DNA from: Coprinopsis marcescibilis
Taxonomy: Eukaryota; Basidiomycota; Agaricomycetes; Agaricales; Psathyrellaceae
Reading direction: 5' to 3'
DNA: 64,000 nucleotides
NCBI GenBank assembly: GCA_004369085.1
Contig: ML210180.1
Location: forward strand, 1 to 64,000
This document shows positions 22,905-34,404 of this stretch, one piece after another (within the stretch, counting starts at the first letter, position 1; each line of letters opens with the position of its first letter). The notes below the pieces were generated by a model. The model ran no database searches and was not told the origin of the DNA. It worked only from the letters and a program-made list of their open reading frames with translations. Made by a program: the position numbers and the translations under genes.

Positions 22905-23644
22905 ATGGGGTTGGTGTGTCTTGACATTGTTATCAATCAATTCCTAATTCATACATTCACCATCGTCTCAGCAAGCACACCACACATCAATTCAATATTC
23001 ACGCAAACTCGTATACAATTCTGCAACTTGCAATACATCTATGTACCGACTACACATATTTACCTTTTCTATCGTCCCACTTTGCATATGATATGTTTAA
23101 ACTATTTTGTAGTGTGTTCGTCTTTCTCCCTTCTGTTATCATGTTTTCTGGACGCTGTTTGTTTCCCCCACTCCTAGTATTCATTCCAACATTTAACCAT
23201 TGACTTCCAAGCTTCAAGTTACGCAATTATTGCATTATTTAACTGCTTCTTACATGCCCATTCATGATTATTCATATACAATTTACCATTCCCGTTATAC
23301 GTACTGTCTCCTTTCACTGTCTTGCTCTTTTCTTCTGTCGTTATTACCCGTCCACTAGTACTCGCTCTTCTCTCGCAATCCGCACTCTTCACTAGCCTTA
23401 AACTGTATTACCGCATTTCCAAAGGAATACCCGTTGCATAATCGATGTGTTTGTATCTGCTACTGTCGAAGTTCAGGAACACAGGAGCAGATGGATAATG
23501 AGATTATATTAGCAGGTGCGTCTAACAGCGGTACTACTATTATTAGATGCATGGCCACTTCTATGAGACGAACACGAAGAAGAATAATTTTGGAAGGCGA
23601 CACGAGGGCCAAGGGTGGAGTACGCTGGCGGCTCGGAGAACAAT
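22905..23644. other. Convergent 3' region with UGCAU motifs
   Basis: About 740 bp between the stops of the WHI3-like and SET genes. T/C-rich, no coding frame. TGCAT, the known core bound by Whi3, occurs at 23083, 23231, 23435 and 23548. Confidence 0.4.
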
Positions 23645-25023
23645 TTACTCGACATCACCGTTGTTTTCGGCAGTCTGGTGTTCGCGAGCGGGTTTCTCCT
23701 CATAGTTCCTGAGAGCAACCTCCACCTTGGCTTCATCTTGAACCGCGGGTTCCTCACTGGCAAGTTCAGCGGCCGCGGCTTCTCCGCTTCCTTCAATCTT
23801 GGATGCAGCCTCTGCAGCAACATCTTCAGCCTCCTTCTCGCACCTCTCGCATCCGCAGGCAAATTTCCAGCCTCGGACGAGCTCGACTCGGCGACGGCGA
23901 CGGCAATCGGCGATGGACTCGTCGGGGTGCTGCTTGACATCGACGAATGCAATGTCGACAGCTTCGCCTTTCTTGACGTCACGGTTAGCGACGAGGTGGA
24001 GTTCGGTGGTGCCAGCACTGAAAGAAACGCGGGCAGACGGGTTGCAGGAGTGGTTGAGGTAGGAAGAGACGGTGTAGAGTGCGCTGCCGATTTGGCGGTG
24101 GGTGCCGTAGGGTGTGCGGGTCTTCTCAACGTCCTCGGGGCGACCGTTGGGAACAGGCTGGATGGGGAAGGAAAACTCGTCAGTAACAGGTGTTGGCAGA
24201 AATCGTAGACGTTCTTCGTACCCTGTCGTCACGGCCACCGTTGAAAGTAACGCCATAAGAATTGTAAGCCATCTTGCCTACCAGGATGGCATGGCGCTCA
24301 GGAGTAGTGAATTGTTCAAGGCCAGGAAGGGTCGCCTTGAGCAGCTCGGTAAAGATGGGAAGCTCAGCCTCAGGCGGAGTGATTTCCAGGAACCTCCATC
24401 GCTCAATGTGGTCGGCCAATTGGTAGCCATCGGTATCGGGTTTGGAATAGTCGTTGTCGGTTGTGGAGGTAGCAGCTTTGTTGGGACCAGAGATAGCAGC
24501 AACGAGCTTGTTTGTTTCGAAAACAATTTGGCGAGCCATGAAGCGCGCAGCGAGCATGGGAACGTTGCGGTTTTCAGACCTGATGTATTCGACGAGCTTC
24601 TCTTGTGCGGCCTTGCGGTCGGGTAGGTCGAGTTCTGGCATGGGTCCCGCAAGTAACTCGGCAGGCAAAGGATTCTCAAGGGTAAACAAGAGGCCGTGAG
24701 ATTGAGTTTTGTTTGCCAACAAGCAAGACTTGGAGCAGTAAGAAGCGGGAAGGACTGTGGAGGAGTCCTCGTCGGTGATGGAAAGACCTGGTTCTATGAT
24801 ACGGAAACAATGTGTGCAGTGAGATCCAGCAGCTTGCAAATCTGGATCCAAGGCGGCGACGATTGGGTGTTCCTAACCAAAGAGTGAGCAAATACGCACA
24901 TTGCGGAAACAATGTCTCCACCTTGTAGATGACTTCGCCTGCAGCGAAATCGCGGTTAACGACGATGGTGTGGCGAGCACTCTTCATGGACGGTACTTCT
25001 TGTTGCTTAATGGAAATATTCAT
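23645..25023 (-). CDS. SET/MYND-type protein, SMYD-like (421 aa from this start)
   Basis: Exons 25023-24922, 24872-24222 and 24157-23645 join to 1266 nt. After ARHTIVVNRDFAAGEVIYK comes a Cys cluster like a MYND finger (CTHCF ... YCSKSCLL). The catalytic SET signature follows: GSALYTVSSYLNHSCNPSA, then HLVANRDVKKGEAVDIAFVD, and a post-SET CGCERC. SMYD proteins methylate lysines on histones or other proteins; the substrate here is unknown. The C-terminus is Ala/Glu-rich. Upstream, the frame continues through a spliced join (VTSLVEGYFDVFPPKS before Met 1), so one short 5' exon is probably missing. For the second intron an alternative acceptor would add FSFPIQ. Confidence 0.85.
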
Positions 25024-25365
25024 TGACTTGGGCGGGAAAACATCAAAGTAGCCTGTAAAATCAGGTGTTGAACGTCACAAACGGGTGCTAAATCCTTCGT
25101 CGCATACACACCTTCCACGAGAGACGTAACCTGGATGTGCGAATAGTGTTCATGATCGAGTGAAAAAGAGCAGAAGATATATTAGAACGTGTGCAAAACC
25201 ATTGAGAGCAAAGCGGACAACACATAGCGAGCCGGGGGTGATTAGCGTAAAGATTATTAAAGATCGTTTTTTCTAAGGCAGGAGGCTGGTGCTGGTCATG
25301 TTGTTCTCCACTGTCACAGGCAGACATACAGAGCCAACGGTATGCATTTTGAGTGATCTTTCTGC
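25024..25365. other. Spacer between TOM20 stop and SET gene
   Basis: About 340 bp. It probably includes a short 5' exon of the SET gene near 25100-25140 (encoding VTSLVEG) and its promoter. No ATG for that exon could be placed. Confidence 0.4.
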
Positions 25366-26131
25366 TCACGATTGGCTCTGAGAGTCGGGGTCAGTGACTT
25401 TGTCCCAGTCTTGAGAGGATGCCACCGATGGAGGGCTCTTTGGAGGGCTATCGTCCACGTCGATAGAATCGTCTGCCACAGCCCGGCTTGCGTGGGGAGG
25501 CGAGGAAGAGGAACTTACGTCCAGGTTGGTCATATCGATCACCATCTACGGACTCAGGTCAAAGGGGCTCCAGTAAAGAAAGAACACCGTGTCGCACCTT
25601 GAAAATGGGTTCTGGAACAGTCTTCTCGTAGATACCAATTAGTTCGGCGGGTGCAGGGTAGATTCGCAGTGCTCGGAAGAATGCGATGGATGCTGGCACA
25701 TAAAAGGTGGGACCTAGAGACAGCCGTGTCAGATAGAGTCCCTAGTCCCCAGTCTAAATCCAATACAGACCTTGAGTTGCCAGCTGTTCACCCATTGCGA
25801 CCTGAGTCATGAAGTAGTTCTCTCGCTCCTCCAGAGGGACTGGTGGCTCATTCCGGATTGCTTCGAGGGCCTCCTTGATGACGTCCGCGCCGACAGAGTA
25901 TGCAGCGACTTCTGCAGCCTTTGACTCTGCGACAGACTTATGGACGCGCTTCCTCTCCTTCTCTGTCATCGTCATGAGTTGTGACGAAATTTTCGAATAC
26001 AGTGCCAACTCACTAAGCTTTCTGCGGAAATCCACGTCATTCCTACGCTTGTAGTCGAAGTATATCGCATAGGCAACGACGCCCGTCGCGACAAGCGCAG
26101 CGACGGAGAGCAATGTCGTTCTTGACTCCAT
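25366..26131 (-). CDS. TOM20: Mitochondrial import receptor TOM20 (218 aa)
   Basis: Exons 26131-25771, 25713-25598 and 25545-25366 join to 657 nt. The N-terminus TTLLSVAALVATGVVAYAIY is the outer-membrane anchor and is followed by the family mark FDYKRRNDVDFRRKL. The cytosolic presequence-binding domain follows, with EALEAIRNEPPVPLEERE, YFMTQVAMGEQLATQG, FYVPASIAFFRALRIYP and PELIGIYEKTVP-like text. The C-terminal exon is Ser/Pro/Asp-rich (DDSIDVDDSPPKSPP). TOM20 recognises amphipathic presequences at the outer membrane. The ATG at 26131 has ideal context (AACCATGG); Met codons at 26164 and 26167 would add a short leader. It faces PP4R3 across a 326-bp divergent promoter. Confidence 0.95.
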
Positions 26132-26457
26132 GGTTCGAAGGGAAGAAACGCTGACCGTCTGCATCATCACTTTTCAGTCAATGCTTACGTAATCACAGTG
26201 GGCTCGCAGGGTTACCTGAAAAGGCTGCGACAAGCAGAAGCAAAAAGCAAAACTCGTGTGTGCAACGTGTAAAAGGACTTTCTTGGACAATTGTCAGTTT
26301 CTTTGGAACTTTATAGTCGAAGAAAGTCTTTGTTTTGGAGTAGAGAAAGCGTGGGCCGGGCCGGGTGTTGAAAACACAGCGCCACAAGTACCCACGATCG
26401 GTGTTGAGTTCATTTTTTACGGTAATCTCGACCATTAATCCCCGTTGGCTCCTGGCT
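26132..26457. promoter_or_regulatory. Divergent promoter of TOM20 and PP4R3
   Basis: 326 bp between two start codons in opposite directions; both promoters must sit here. No obvious TATA box or named motif. Confidence 0.4.
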
Positions 26458-29400
26458 ATGAGCAGTCTAGGCGACGGCCAGCACACCATTACCGACTTCG
26501 AATCTACCTCAAACAACCTCGAAGTCCTAAATCCTGGTGCTGGTGCCTCCTCAAACGCCTCTGACTCAACACCATCACGAAGCCCGACGACCGACACGAT
26601 TCCGACCAATACAGCCGACGTGGGTCTCAATGAGTCAAAACCACCCAGTACACCGCAGGCATCCCCTGTAGAGGCGGACACGGATAACGCAGAAGAAGCA
26701 GAAACTGCTCGTGTGGCATCTCAGGAGGACAAAGAGCAACCGGAGATTGGACCTCAGCCAGCGCTGCAGCACATCAAGGAGGAGGGGGAAGTGTCACTAG
26801 ACCATGTCGGCTCGCAGATGGACCTTCTGGAGCACAATCCTGAGACCATGATGCTTGCAAACGGTGTGATAGCGGATGACGGTGACCAGGAATGGATCAT
26901 AGATGACAGCCATGAGCTTAAGCGGGTCAAGGTGCGCCATATTGCATGACACTAGCCTGGGCTCTTTGTCAATATTCACCGGGCTCAATGCTTTTACCAT
27001 TCCAGGTCTATGAGCTTGTCGGTGCACGCTGGGAAGACCAAGGGACAGCATTCTGCTTCGGCCAATTCTCTGAAGATACGAATGAAGCGCTGCTCATTGC
27101 CCGGTCCGAGAAAAACTATCACGACGTTGTCCTTTCAACCACGATCCGCTCGAACGACGTATATCAACGACAGCAAGGTATAGTCAACCTATTGAAATCC
27201 CAGCGGTTTCTCATCAAATAGCAGACACCCTCATCGTTTGGACCGAGCCAGACGGCGTCGACTATGCGCTCAGCTTCCAGGACCGCGAGGGATGCTCGGA
27301 AGTGTGGAATTTCATTCTCGAGGTGCAGAGACACATGAACTCGACTGGTAAGCACCTCTCATCTGGGCGTTTATTCTTGCCGGTTGACCGTTTGCAGACA
27401 GCATCTCCAACATCTCTTCATCGCCCCTCATTGGGTCAGAAATCTCGGTCACAACAGCCAACATCTACAAGTCGGGCCATCTGCCACAACCACGTCTCGG
27501 CATCATTGGTGAAATCGAAAGAGCCATTAAGGCTTTGATTAGGACTCAGCCAGTGAAGGAACGGATATGCGAATACATACAGCGTTCAGTAAGCATCGTC
27601 ATGCACTTCAATCCTGTTCTATATGGCTTTTGTCGTATCCAGGCCAATCTTGCAGACACATCTCCATTATCCAAAATGCCACATAATCCCATACTCATCC
27701 CCATGTATTCAGGATTACATCAAGTCCTTGATTGAAGTTATGAACCATGCGGAAGACTTGGAAAGTCTAGAGAACCTTCACGCACTGTGCAGCCTGATGC
27801 AAACAATCCGTTAGTGTCCAGATGGCTGTCCTTGTGGACTCGAGAAGCTGACAAAATCGTTTAGTAATGCTGAACGATCACAGCATGTACGAACACATTC
27901 TCGACGATGACTTATTCTTCGGAGTTGTAGGTATGCTCGAGTGTGAGTCTGCCACTGTACTTGTATGTTGGGTGAAGCTGACATGCCTGAAGACGACCCG
28001 GACTTTCCGGAACACAAGGCCAATTACCGGGAGTTTCTCCACCAGCAATCCCAATTCCATCAACCCGTACCAATTCGCGACCATTCCATACAACGCAAGA
28101 TTCACCACACATACCGGCTACAGTTTCTCAAAGACGTCGTTCTTGCGCGAACCCTTGATGACTCGACGTTCAACGTCCTCAACTCGTGTATCATCTTCAA
28201 CCAAATTGACATTATCCAGCATGTTCAGCAAGATCCACATTTCCTACGGGATATTGTAGGGCTATTCATCGACGACAGCCATGTCCTAAGTGGACAGAAA
28301 AAGCCGCAACTGCAACAGAATGGTCCCAATCCTCAACAGCAACAAAATCAGGGACACGTACCTCCGAACCAAATCATCATCAGCCTGAATGGATCAAACG
28401 ATGATGACATGGACGTCGACCCTAAACCTCCACAACGAATTGCCTCAAATCCCGCTACCCGGCAATACTACCAAACACACTATTCGTGGGCGCCTCCTCA
28501 CAACATGTCTGAGACCGAAATAAACTTGCGACGCGAGGTGATCATTCTCGTACAACAACTCTGCGTGATGGGGAAGAACGTTCAGTTACCTGCTCGGATG
28601 ACGTTGTTTCGGACGTTGGTGGACCGAGGGGTGATATTCGCAGTGCATTGGGCGCTTTCTCTACCTGAAAAGGACGAAGCAAACAAGTCCATGATCAGTG
28701 CTGCTGGCGAAATCTTGTCGACGTTGTTGGACCACGACTTGAACGGTGTGCGCAATCATTGCATGAGACATATTGATGCTATCATGGCTGAGCGTGCTGC
28801 TCGGAAGACTTTTGCAGACAAAGCAGATTCGTTGTTGGAGTTGATTTGTCGGTTGCTGGCGAATAGTCGCGATTTGGCCATTCAGAGTCAGATTGGAGAT
28901 ATCCTGAAGACTTGGCTGGAATTACCGCCTGCAGCAGAAGCTGCTGGTGCTGGAGGAGAGGCAAGTTGTTTCGAATTATGTTGGAAATATTCCCTTGCTC
29001 ACCGTGCGACGCGCAGGCCGCAGGACCACCGAGACCCCCTTTGCGAAAAGAAGGCGATATTAGCGAACGGTTCATCGACTATTTCTACAAGCAGTGCGTA
29101 TCTACACTGGTCAAACCACTTCAGGAGCTCTCAGAGTGGAGAAATGTACATGGTAGGTGCACGTATGTGTCGAGTGGTATCATTCTTACCTCTACCCTAC
29201 AGATCCTGTTCTTCCTCTTTTTAGAGAAGAAGCCTCACGGTTCACTTTGTTGTGCGATATTCTGCACCAGTGCATCAGCCAACACAACTTCCAGAGCCAT
29301 TTTTTCGTGATCTCTTCCAGCATTCTGTCACGGGTAGCGAGTCTGCTAAAGGCAAAGGACAAACACCTTCGTCACGGTACGTGATTCATTCCAGCGTAAC

Positions 29401-30652
29401 TGATCTTTATGCTCACAGTAGTCTTTAAAAGCTGCTTTCCGAATCTTCAGACTGTTGCTGAAGCAGAACAATCCGACCTCCTTAAACCACATGTGCAAAC
29501 TAGACGTCCTCAAACCCATACTTGATCTCACACTACGAGAATCCCGTCGCGATAATCTTTTAAGCTGTTCGTGCCACGAGTTTTTCGACTTGATGCGCCG
29601 AGTGAGTCATCTTTCGCTAGGGTCAGGATACATTCTTAAACAGTACTTCAGGAAAACATGAAGGAGATGATCAAGTTCTGTATGACACACCACGAAGAGG
29701 AAATTCGCAAGCTTGCAAAGACCCCCCTCGGCAGCCAGCGGTTTGAATTGTTTATTAAGCGGTACGAAATCAACTGCGAACCTCCACCTCCTCCTTCACA
29801 AGGTGGACCATCGGAAAGGTATGACACAGTACCACAGCCTTTTCGACAGCGTCGACTAACAAATTTCCCAGATCTGTCGACCCTCGAACATGGGCAGGAC
29901 CAAGTCGCGGTATGCTCGATGCGGAGGAGGAAGACTACTTTAATGCGGACGAAGAAGAAGATACGAACGTCATTTCGGTACCTTCACACTGGGAACGGCC
30001 AAACACACTGTTATCTTCGGTGCCAATCAGCGGCCTCAAACGCAAACGCGGAAGAGCAACATCTGTACCACCCAACAAAGGGCAACCACGGCCTTTGTTG
30101 CAGTCTCCTGCCCTTGGCTCATTGCTGGATTATGATGATGACGATGACGACGAAGAATCGCAGTCGGGTAAAGACACCCCGCCTTCCGAGGTTTTAATCC
30201 CTGCCACGCCACACCTATCTGCCGCGATGCTTCCTAGACCAGAAATGAAACCATCACAAGAAGACGAGGATGACGATGATCGGCTTCTTGAGTCGCTTGT
30301 ATCAGTACCAGCGGCTGCCAAAGGCCGTTCGCCTTCACCCGCACCAACACCGAACAAAATTCAGCTTGGCCAAATCCGTGTTCCAGAGAAGCGGCGGCGA
30401 GACGACGATGAGGACGATGAGCTGTTGGCACGGATACGGAAATCGAAAAAGCCCGACCTTGGTCCGTCTGCCAAAGAGGGTGTGACCCGCGGGTTGAACC
30501 GAAACAAAGTCGGCGATGATCCACCGAAGAAGATCAAGGTCAAGCTGGGCCCTTCAAGCCTTTCACTAGGCTCGCCGAAACCCCAGACAACCATTCTCAC
30601 TCCCACTTCAACACCATCAGAGCTTTCAGCGAAGGATGGGGATACAGGCTAG
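26458..30652 (+). CDS. PSY2: Protein phosphatase 4 regulatory subunit 3 (PP4R3/Psy2, 1177 aa)
   Basis: Twelve exons give 3534 nt in frame. An acidic 158-residue N-terminal extension precedes the EVH1/PH-like domain (VYELVGARWEDQGTAFCFG, LIVWTEPDGVDYALSFQD, CSEVWNFILEVQRHM). Then come the helical SMK-1 domain (LESLENLHALCSLMQTI, FFGVVGMLEYDPDFPEHKAN, YREFLHQQSQFHQPVPI, LQFLKDVVLAR) and Armadillo-like repeats. The C-terminus is acidic, then basic with KKIKVKLG. The subunit targets PP4 to substrates such as phosphorylated H2AX and checkpoint kinases in the nucleus. The intron 28961-29016 uses a GC donor (GAG then GCAAGT). The exon starting at 29432 was placed to give HAAFRIFRLLLK. Confidence 0.95.
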
Positions 30653-31327
30653 AATGTCTTTAAGTTACCCATTTTCGATTTTCCTTTCCACTCCTTTGCT
30701 TGCTTGCTTGTTGTTTAATTGTTTCCCCAAGGGACTATCCGTTCATTTTTCGCTTTCCGTCGTCTTTACTAATGCTTAACACTCTTTTTTCTGTGCTATA
30801 GACCTTTCCTATTGTCTCCATTTAATGCTTATACGTGTGCAATTAACTGGCATGTAAGGATCCTTACGCGTGTAGTATGTAGCCTTTATTCCCCATGTAT
30901 TATGCTCAATGCCACCGCTCTCCATGCATCGGAAAAAGATGTTCAATTGACAGCTAAAGACTACGGCTAAAAATCCAATTAAAGGTAATTAAAGAGGTTA
31001 AAGTAGGCTAGGTAGGTTACATAGCTAAGGGTTCAAAGATATCTTGCAAGGTGAAGCTTGGATAACAGGGAATTAAATATGCTAAATCAAATGGGCTGTG
31101 GGTGAAGTGAACGAGCTACAAAGTACAGTTTAAATGCAACATGAGAGATCGCAAGTGAAGAAAATAGATGCTGCCGAGGCAATTGTTCAAAAATACATAT
31201 GGCAGTCAAGGGAGCCAATAATAAACAACGTGTTGCAAAACAAGGAAATCAAGTTGAATATCCACCTCTTCCAACAATTGCACATCTCGATGAGATGATG
31301 CAATAGATGCGAGACTGTTGCTCGGTT
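30653..31327. other. Convergent 3' region
   Basis: About 675 bp between the PP4R3 stop and the stop of the next, minus-strand gene. T-rich in its first half and AT-rich after 30950, with short AATTAAAGG-like repeats. No gene seen. Confidence 0.4.
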
Positions 31328-34174
31328 TTAATTTGCCAAGCTGCGCCACATACCAGAGTCTGGGAGTTCACTTCTGGCTTGGAGGATCCTCAGGGCTTGT
31401 CTGCGACCACGGGTTGTGGAGAGGTACGCTTCCACGCGAGCACGTTCGGGATCTTCGTCATCGCTTTCATCCTCATCCCCCGACTCAAACACCTGGAAGT
31501 CCTGGGTTCCTGGATCCATAGATCGTAACCGGTCTCGTTCGGCGTACACGGCGTTCCGGATGGATGCACTGGACACTTTGTGGCCGCCATTCACCGTGGT
31601 ATCTGCACTGGCCTCTTGTTGCTCTTGTGGTATCGCCGTTTCAGGCCGATAGGACGCCAAAGTGAGCGGTTCCCGCGCTTGGGTTTTCAGCAGGATATGG
31701 ATGGGGAGCGAGCCTGGGCCTCCAACCAGGTTCAGGTTTGGTAAAGGTGCAAGATCTATGATGTCAGAGGTCAGAATAAGAGACCAAACCTTAAAACGAA
31801 ACGTGTTCATCTTACCATCTTCAGACTCGTCATCATCGTCGCTGGCGCCAGTGACGGGCTGATTGGACTTGCTTCCGCCGTTTTCTGAATTAGTATCTGT
31901 GGTCTCCGTCTCGCTTTCTTCCGGAATGATTGACGATGCTACGGTACTCCCGCGAGGGATGGTTGGCCTGTTTCGCATCTCGCCGTTCCTAGATCCCCGT
32001 TGATCAGATGGCCCGCCTGCTATAATAAGTTAGAGACTATCACAAGGTGTTTCAGTAGATGTGAGAAATAAAACACACCTTTGGTAGGAGATGTGGGGGA
32101 TTTTGTACCGTTTGCCCGTGGAGGACGGCGAGCCAGTACAGAGTTCTGGGGTAGCGAGAACATAATCGCGCTTGAGGAAGAGGAATCGACGCCGGGTTGA
32201 CTCCGTAGAGGACGTATATGCGAGGGGGCCGGTAAAGAGGCTGGCCGCAAACCAGCCAGTGCTTCTGGCATAACTTGTGGACGTGCTCGTCCCAGTCGGG
32301 TTGGTCTTGATATCGTTGGCTGTTCGAGCAATGGCAGGCTGGGAGGAGGTTGAGCCGCCTTCTTGTCGTCTCCTTCCAGATCCTCAATATCGAAAATCAT
32401 ATCTGTACCTAGAGTAGAGCTCATCGCACCTCGAATCGTTAAAATAAGACCAAACGGCTTACCTCGAGAATCTTCGAAGACATCTGCACTCTCTGTTCCC
32501 TGCTCTCCTTGCGACTTTCTTCGGGCCTTGGGAACGTCCGGTTCAACATCAAACGTCACTTTGCGTTTTCCCTTAGCCTGTCTTCCCCGTTGCGGTGTTG
32601 TATCTGGGGCTTCAGTGTTACCTGTATTTGGTACGTTTCCAGCGGCTCGTGACGTAGTTGGTGTTTCACCGTTGGCATTGGGCGCTGCCTCGGTCGGGTT
32701 TTCTGATACTGCTGCTTTGCTCTGCTCCTCTCGGCGTTGTTTGACACGAGCGATATCTTCTTCCATGTTTCGGAAGTATCGATAGCTGGCCTGCGTGTTG
32801 ATGGTATCATCGATATTTCGACGGAAGTTGAGAATGTTAACACTCTCCGAGGCGACAGGTTGCACCAGAGTAGACGACCCTGATTGAGTCGAGATGGTTT
32901 TGGTTGACTCCGATGCCGGTGAACCCGAATCCTGTCCAGGCGGCGATTGTTCTCTGATAGCAGCTCTCGGGTGGTGGAAATTAGACGTCACTAGAGAAGC
33001 TGAGAGCGCGGATGGTCGTTGTAGTGGAGACGTATGCATTCTTGCAGGGACCGGGACCGGGACAAAGTCCTTGACGGCTACCCGACTGACATGTGATGGA
33101 CTGAGCGAACGACCTGGCCTCTCCCTCGACCTCGAAGAGCGCCTAAGAGTTGTGCGAGGAGAAAACGGAGAATCAAGGTGAACCTCTTTCATGCTCTCCC
33201 CGAATTTGCGCCATAATGCCTCCACCTGTTGACGAGTGGCCGCGTCTCCTCGCTCGATCTCCTCTGTTTTCTGTCGGACTATTTCCGCGACATAATTCTC
33301 GGCAGCCTGTCGGCGAGCATGAGATTCTTGCTCGGCTAATTGAGCCATATGCAAGAAGGCAGGGTGTGACGGAGTAAATGGCGGGGGTGGCAGCACCGGC
33401 TTGATATTGCAAAAGTAAGTGGTTTGTTTCGGGGGTGGTGAACGCGAGCGGGATGAGTCTCGGGGGATATTGTGGCCGTTGTTCGTCGATTTGGGTTCCG
33501 TGGGGGCAATTGGAGGCACTATGAGGTCGAACAGTGATGAATAACTGGCGCCAGTCTGTGCTTTGGTGACTGCTTCCCCAGTCTGTCGAAGATATTCAAA
33601 ACGCAGTCAGCACGTCTAATCCGAATGCGTCGAGTGAAAATGAATGCCAGCAGCTTAAAGAGTCTGCTAGACGGCACGAGAGACGGAGAAAACGAACAAG
33701 AAACGCAAAGACGCACCCAAAGGTCCTTGCTGACCTCAACCCAACCATTGGGGCTCTTCATAATCTCCTTTTCCACATAATCTTCGGAGGGCAGGATCGG
33801 GCCATCTTTGCCTTCGACATCGCTCGGGATGGTTTGGAAAACACGGTATACGGGGATGTTGCACACAAGACACTTGAGGGTTGTATATCGTGAATATCGA
33901 TTAGTGCCAGAAACTGCTGAAACGCGTTTGCGACTCCGCAGAGTGAGCTGAGGATGTTTCTGAGAACGGCATCGCACACATAGTCAGTTTTTTACTGAGA
34001 TTTTGCGTAGAAAAAACGCACAATTTCGATGCCCTCCCCGACAAAGACCTGCTTGTACGCTGGGTCGTCAACGGACTCCGGTGGCGCCGTGTCTGTCGTT
34101 GCTGTGTGAATGGACACGTTCAGACAACGGCATGTATAGGTAGTGGCATGGTCGCCATGGACGGCGACGGACAT
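31328..34174 (-). CDS. Uncharacterised protein with possible N-terminal zinc site and acidic tail
   Basis: The start ATG at 34174 opens MSVAVHGDHATTYTCRCL. An intron after EGIEI joins KHPQLTLRSRKRVSAVS and then TLKCLVCNIPVYRVFQ. The CxC plus CxxC set suggests a small zinc-binding beta domain of about 110 residues. After SKDLW the next exon (TGEAVTKAQTGASYSSL) leads into a long exon (33519-32480) with a helical segment (RRQAAENYVAEIVRQKTEEI) and Ser/Pro/Arg-rich stretches. The C-terminal exons are acidic (ASDDDDESEDG, ESGDEDESDDEDPE) and end ...SGMWRSLAN. Several short introns lie near 32040-32090, 32410-32460 and 31756-31815. I do not recognise the family. The acidic, low-complexity body suggests a nuclear protein, which is only a guess. 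Confidence 0.65.
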
Positions 34175-34404
34175 GTCGTTGTCGACGTGAGGGATGGTGG
34201 TGGGTGAGGAAGAATGTGACTCGTTGGATGTTCAGGTTCAAGGGACGGGTTTCTGCCTCTTACGGAGGAGGCGCTCCGAGATCGGATATCCGGACCTTAG
34301 CACGTTTCTTTCACAACTACATTTGATATCTCTACTATCCGTAAATGTACAATAGATAAATATTATCGCCAATCACCGGGATCCTAGGACCCTCGATAAG
34401 CCAT

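Noticed and set aside
29401..29431. Acceptor CTCACAG at 29418 for the PP4R3 exon
   Set aside because: It gives an in-frame break; the AAAAG acceptor at 29431 restores HAAFRIFRLLL.
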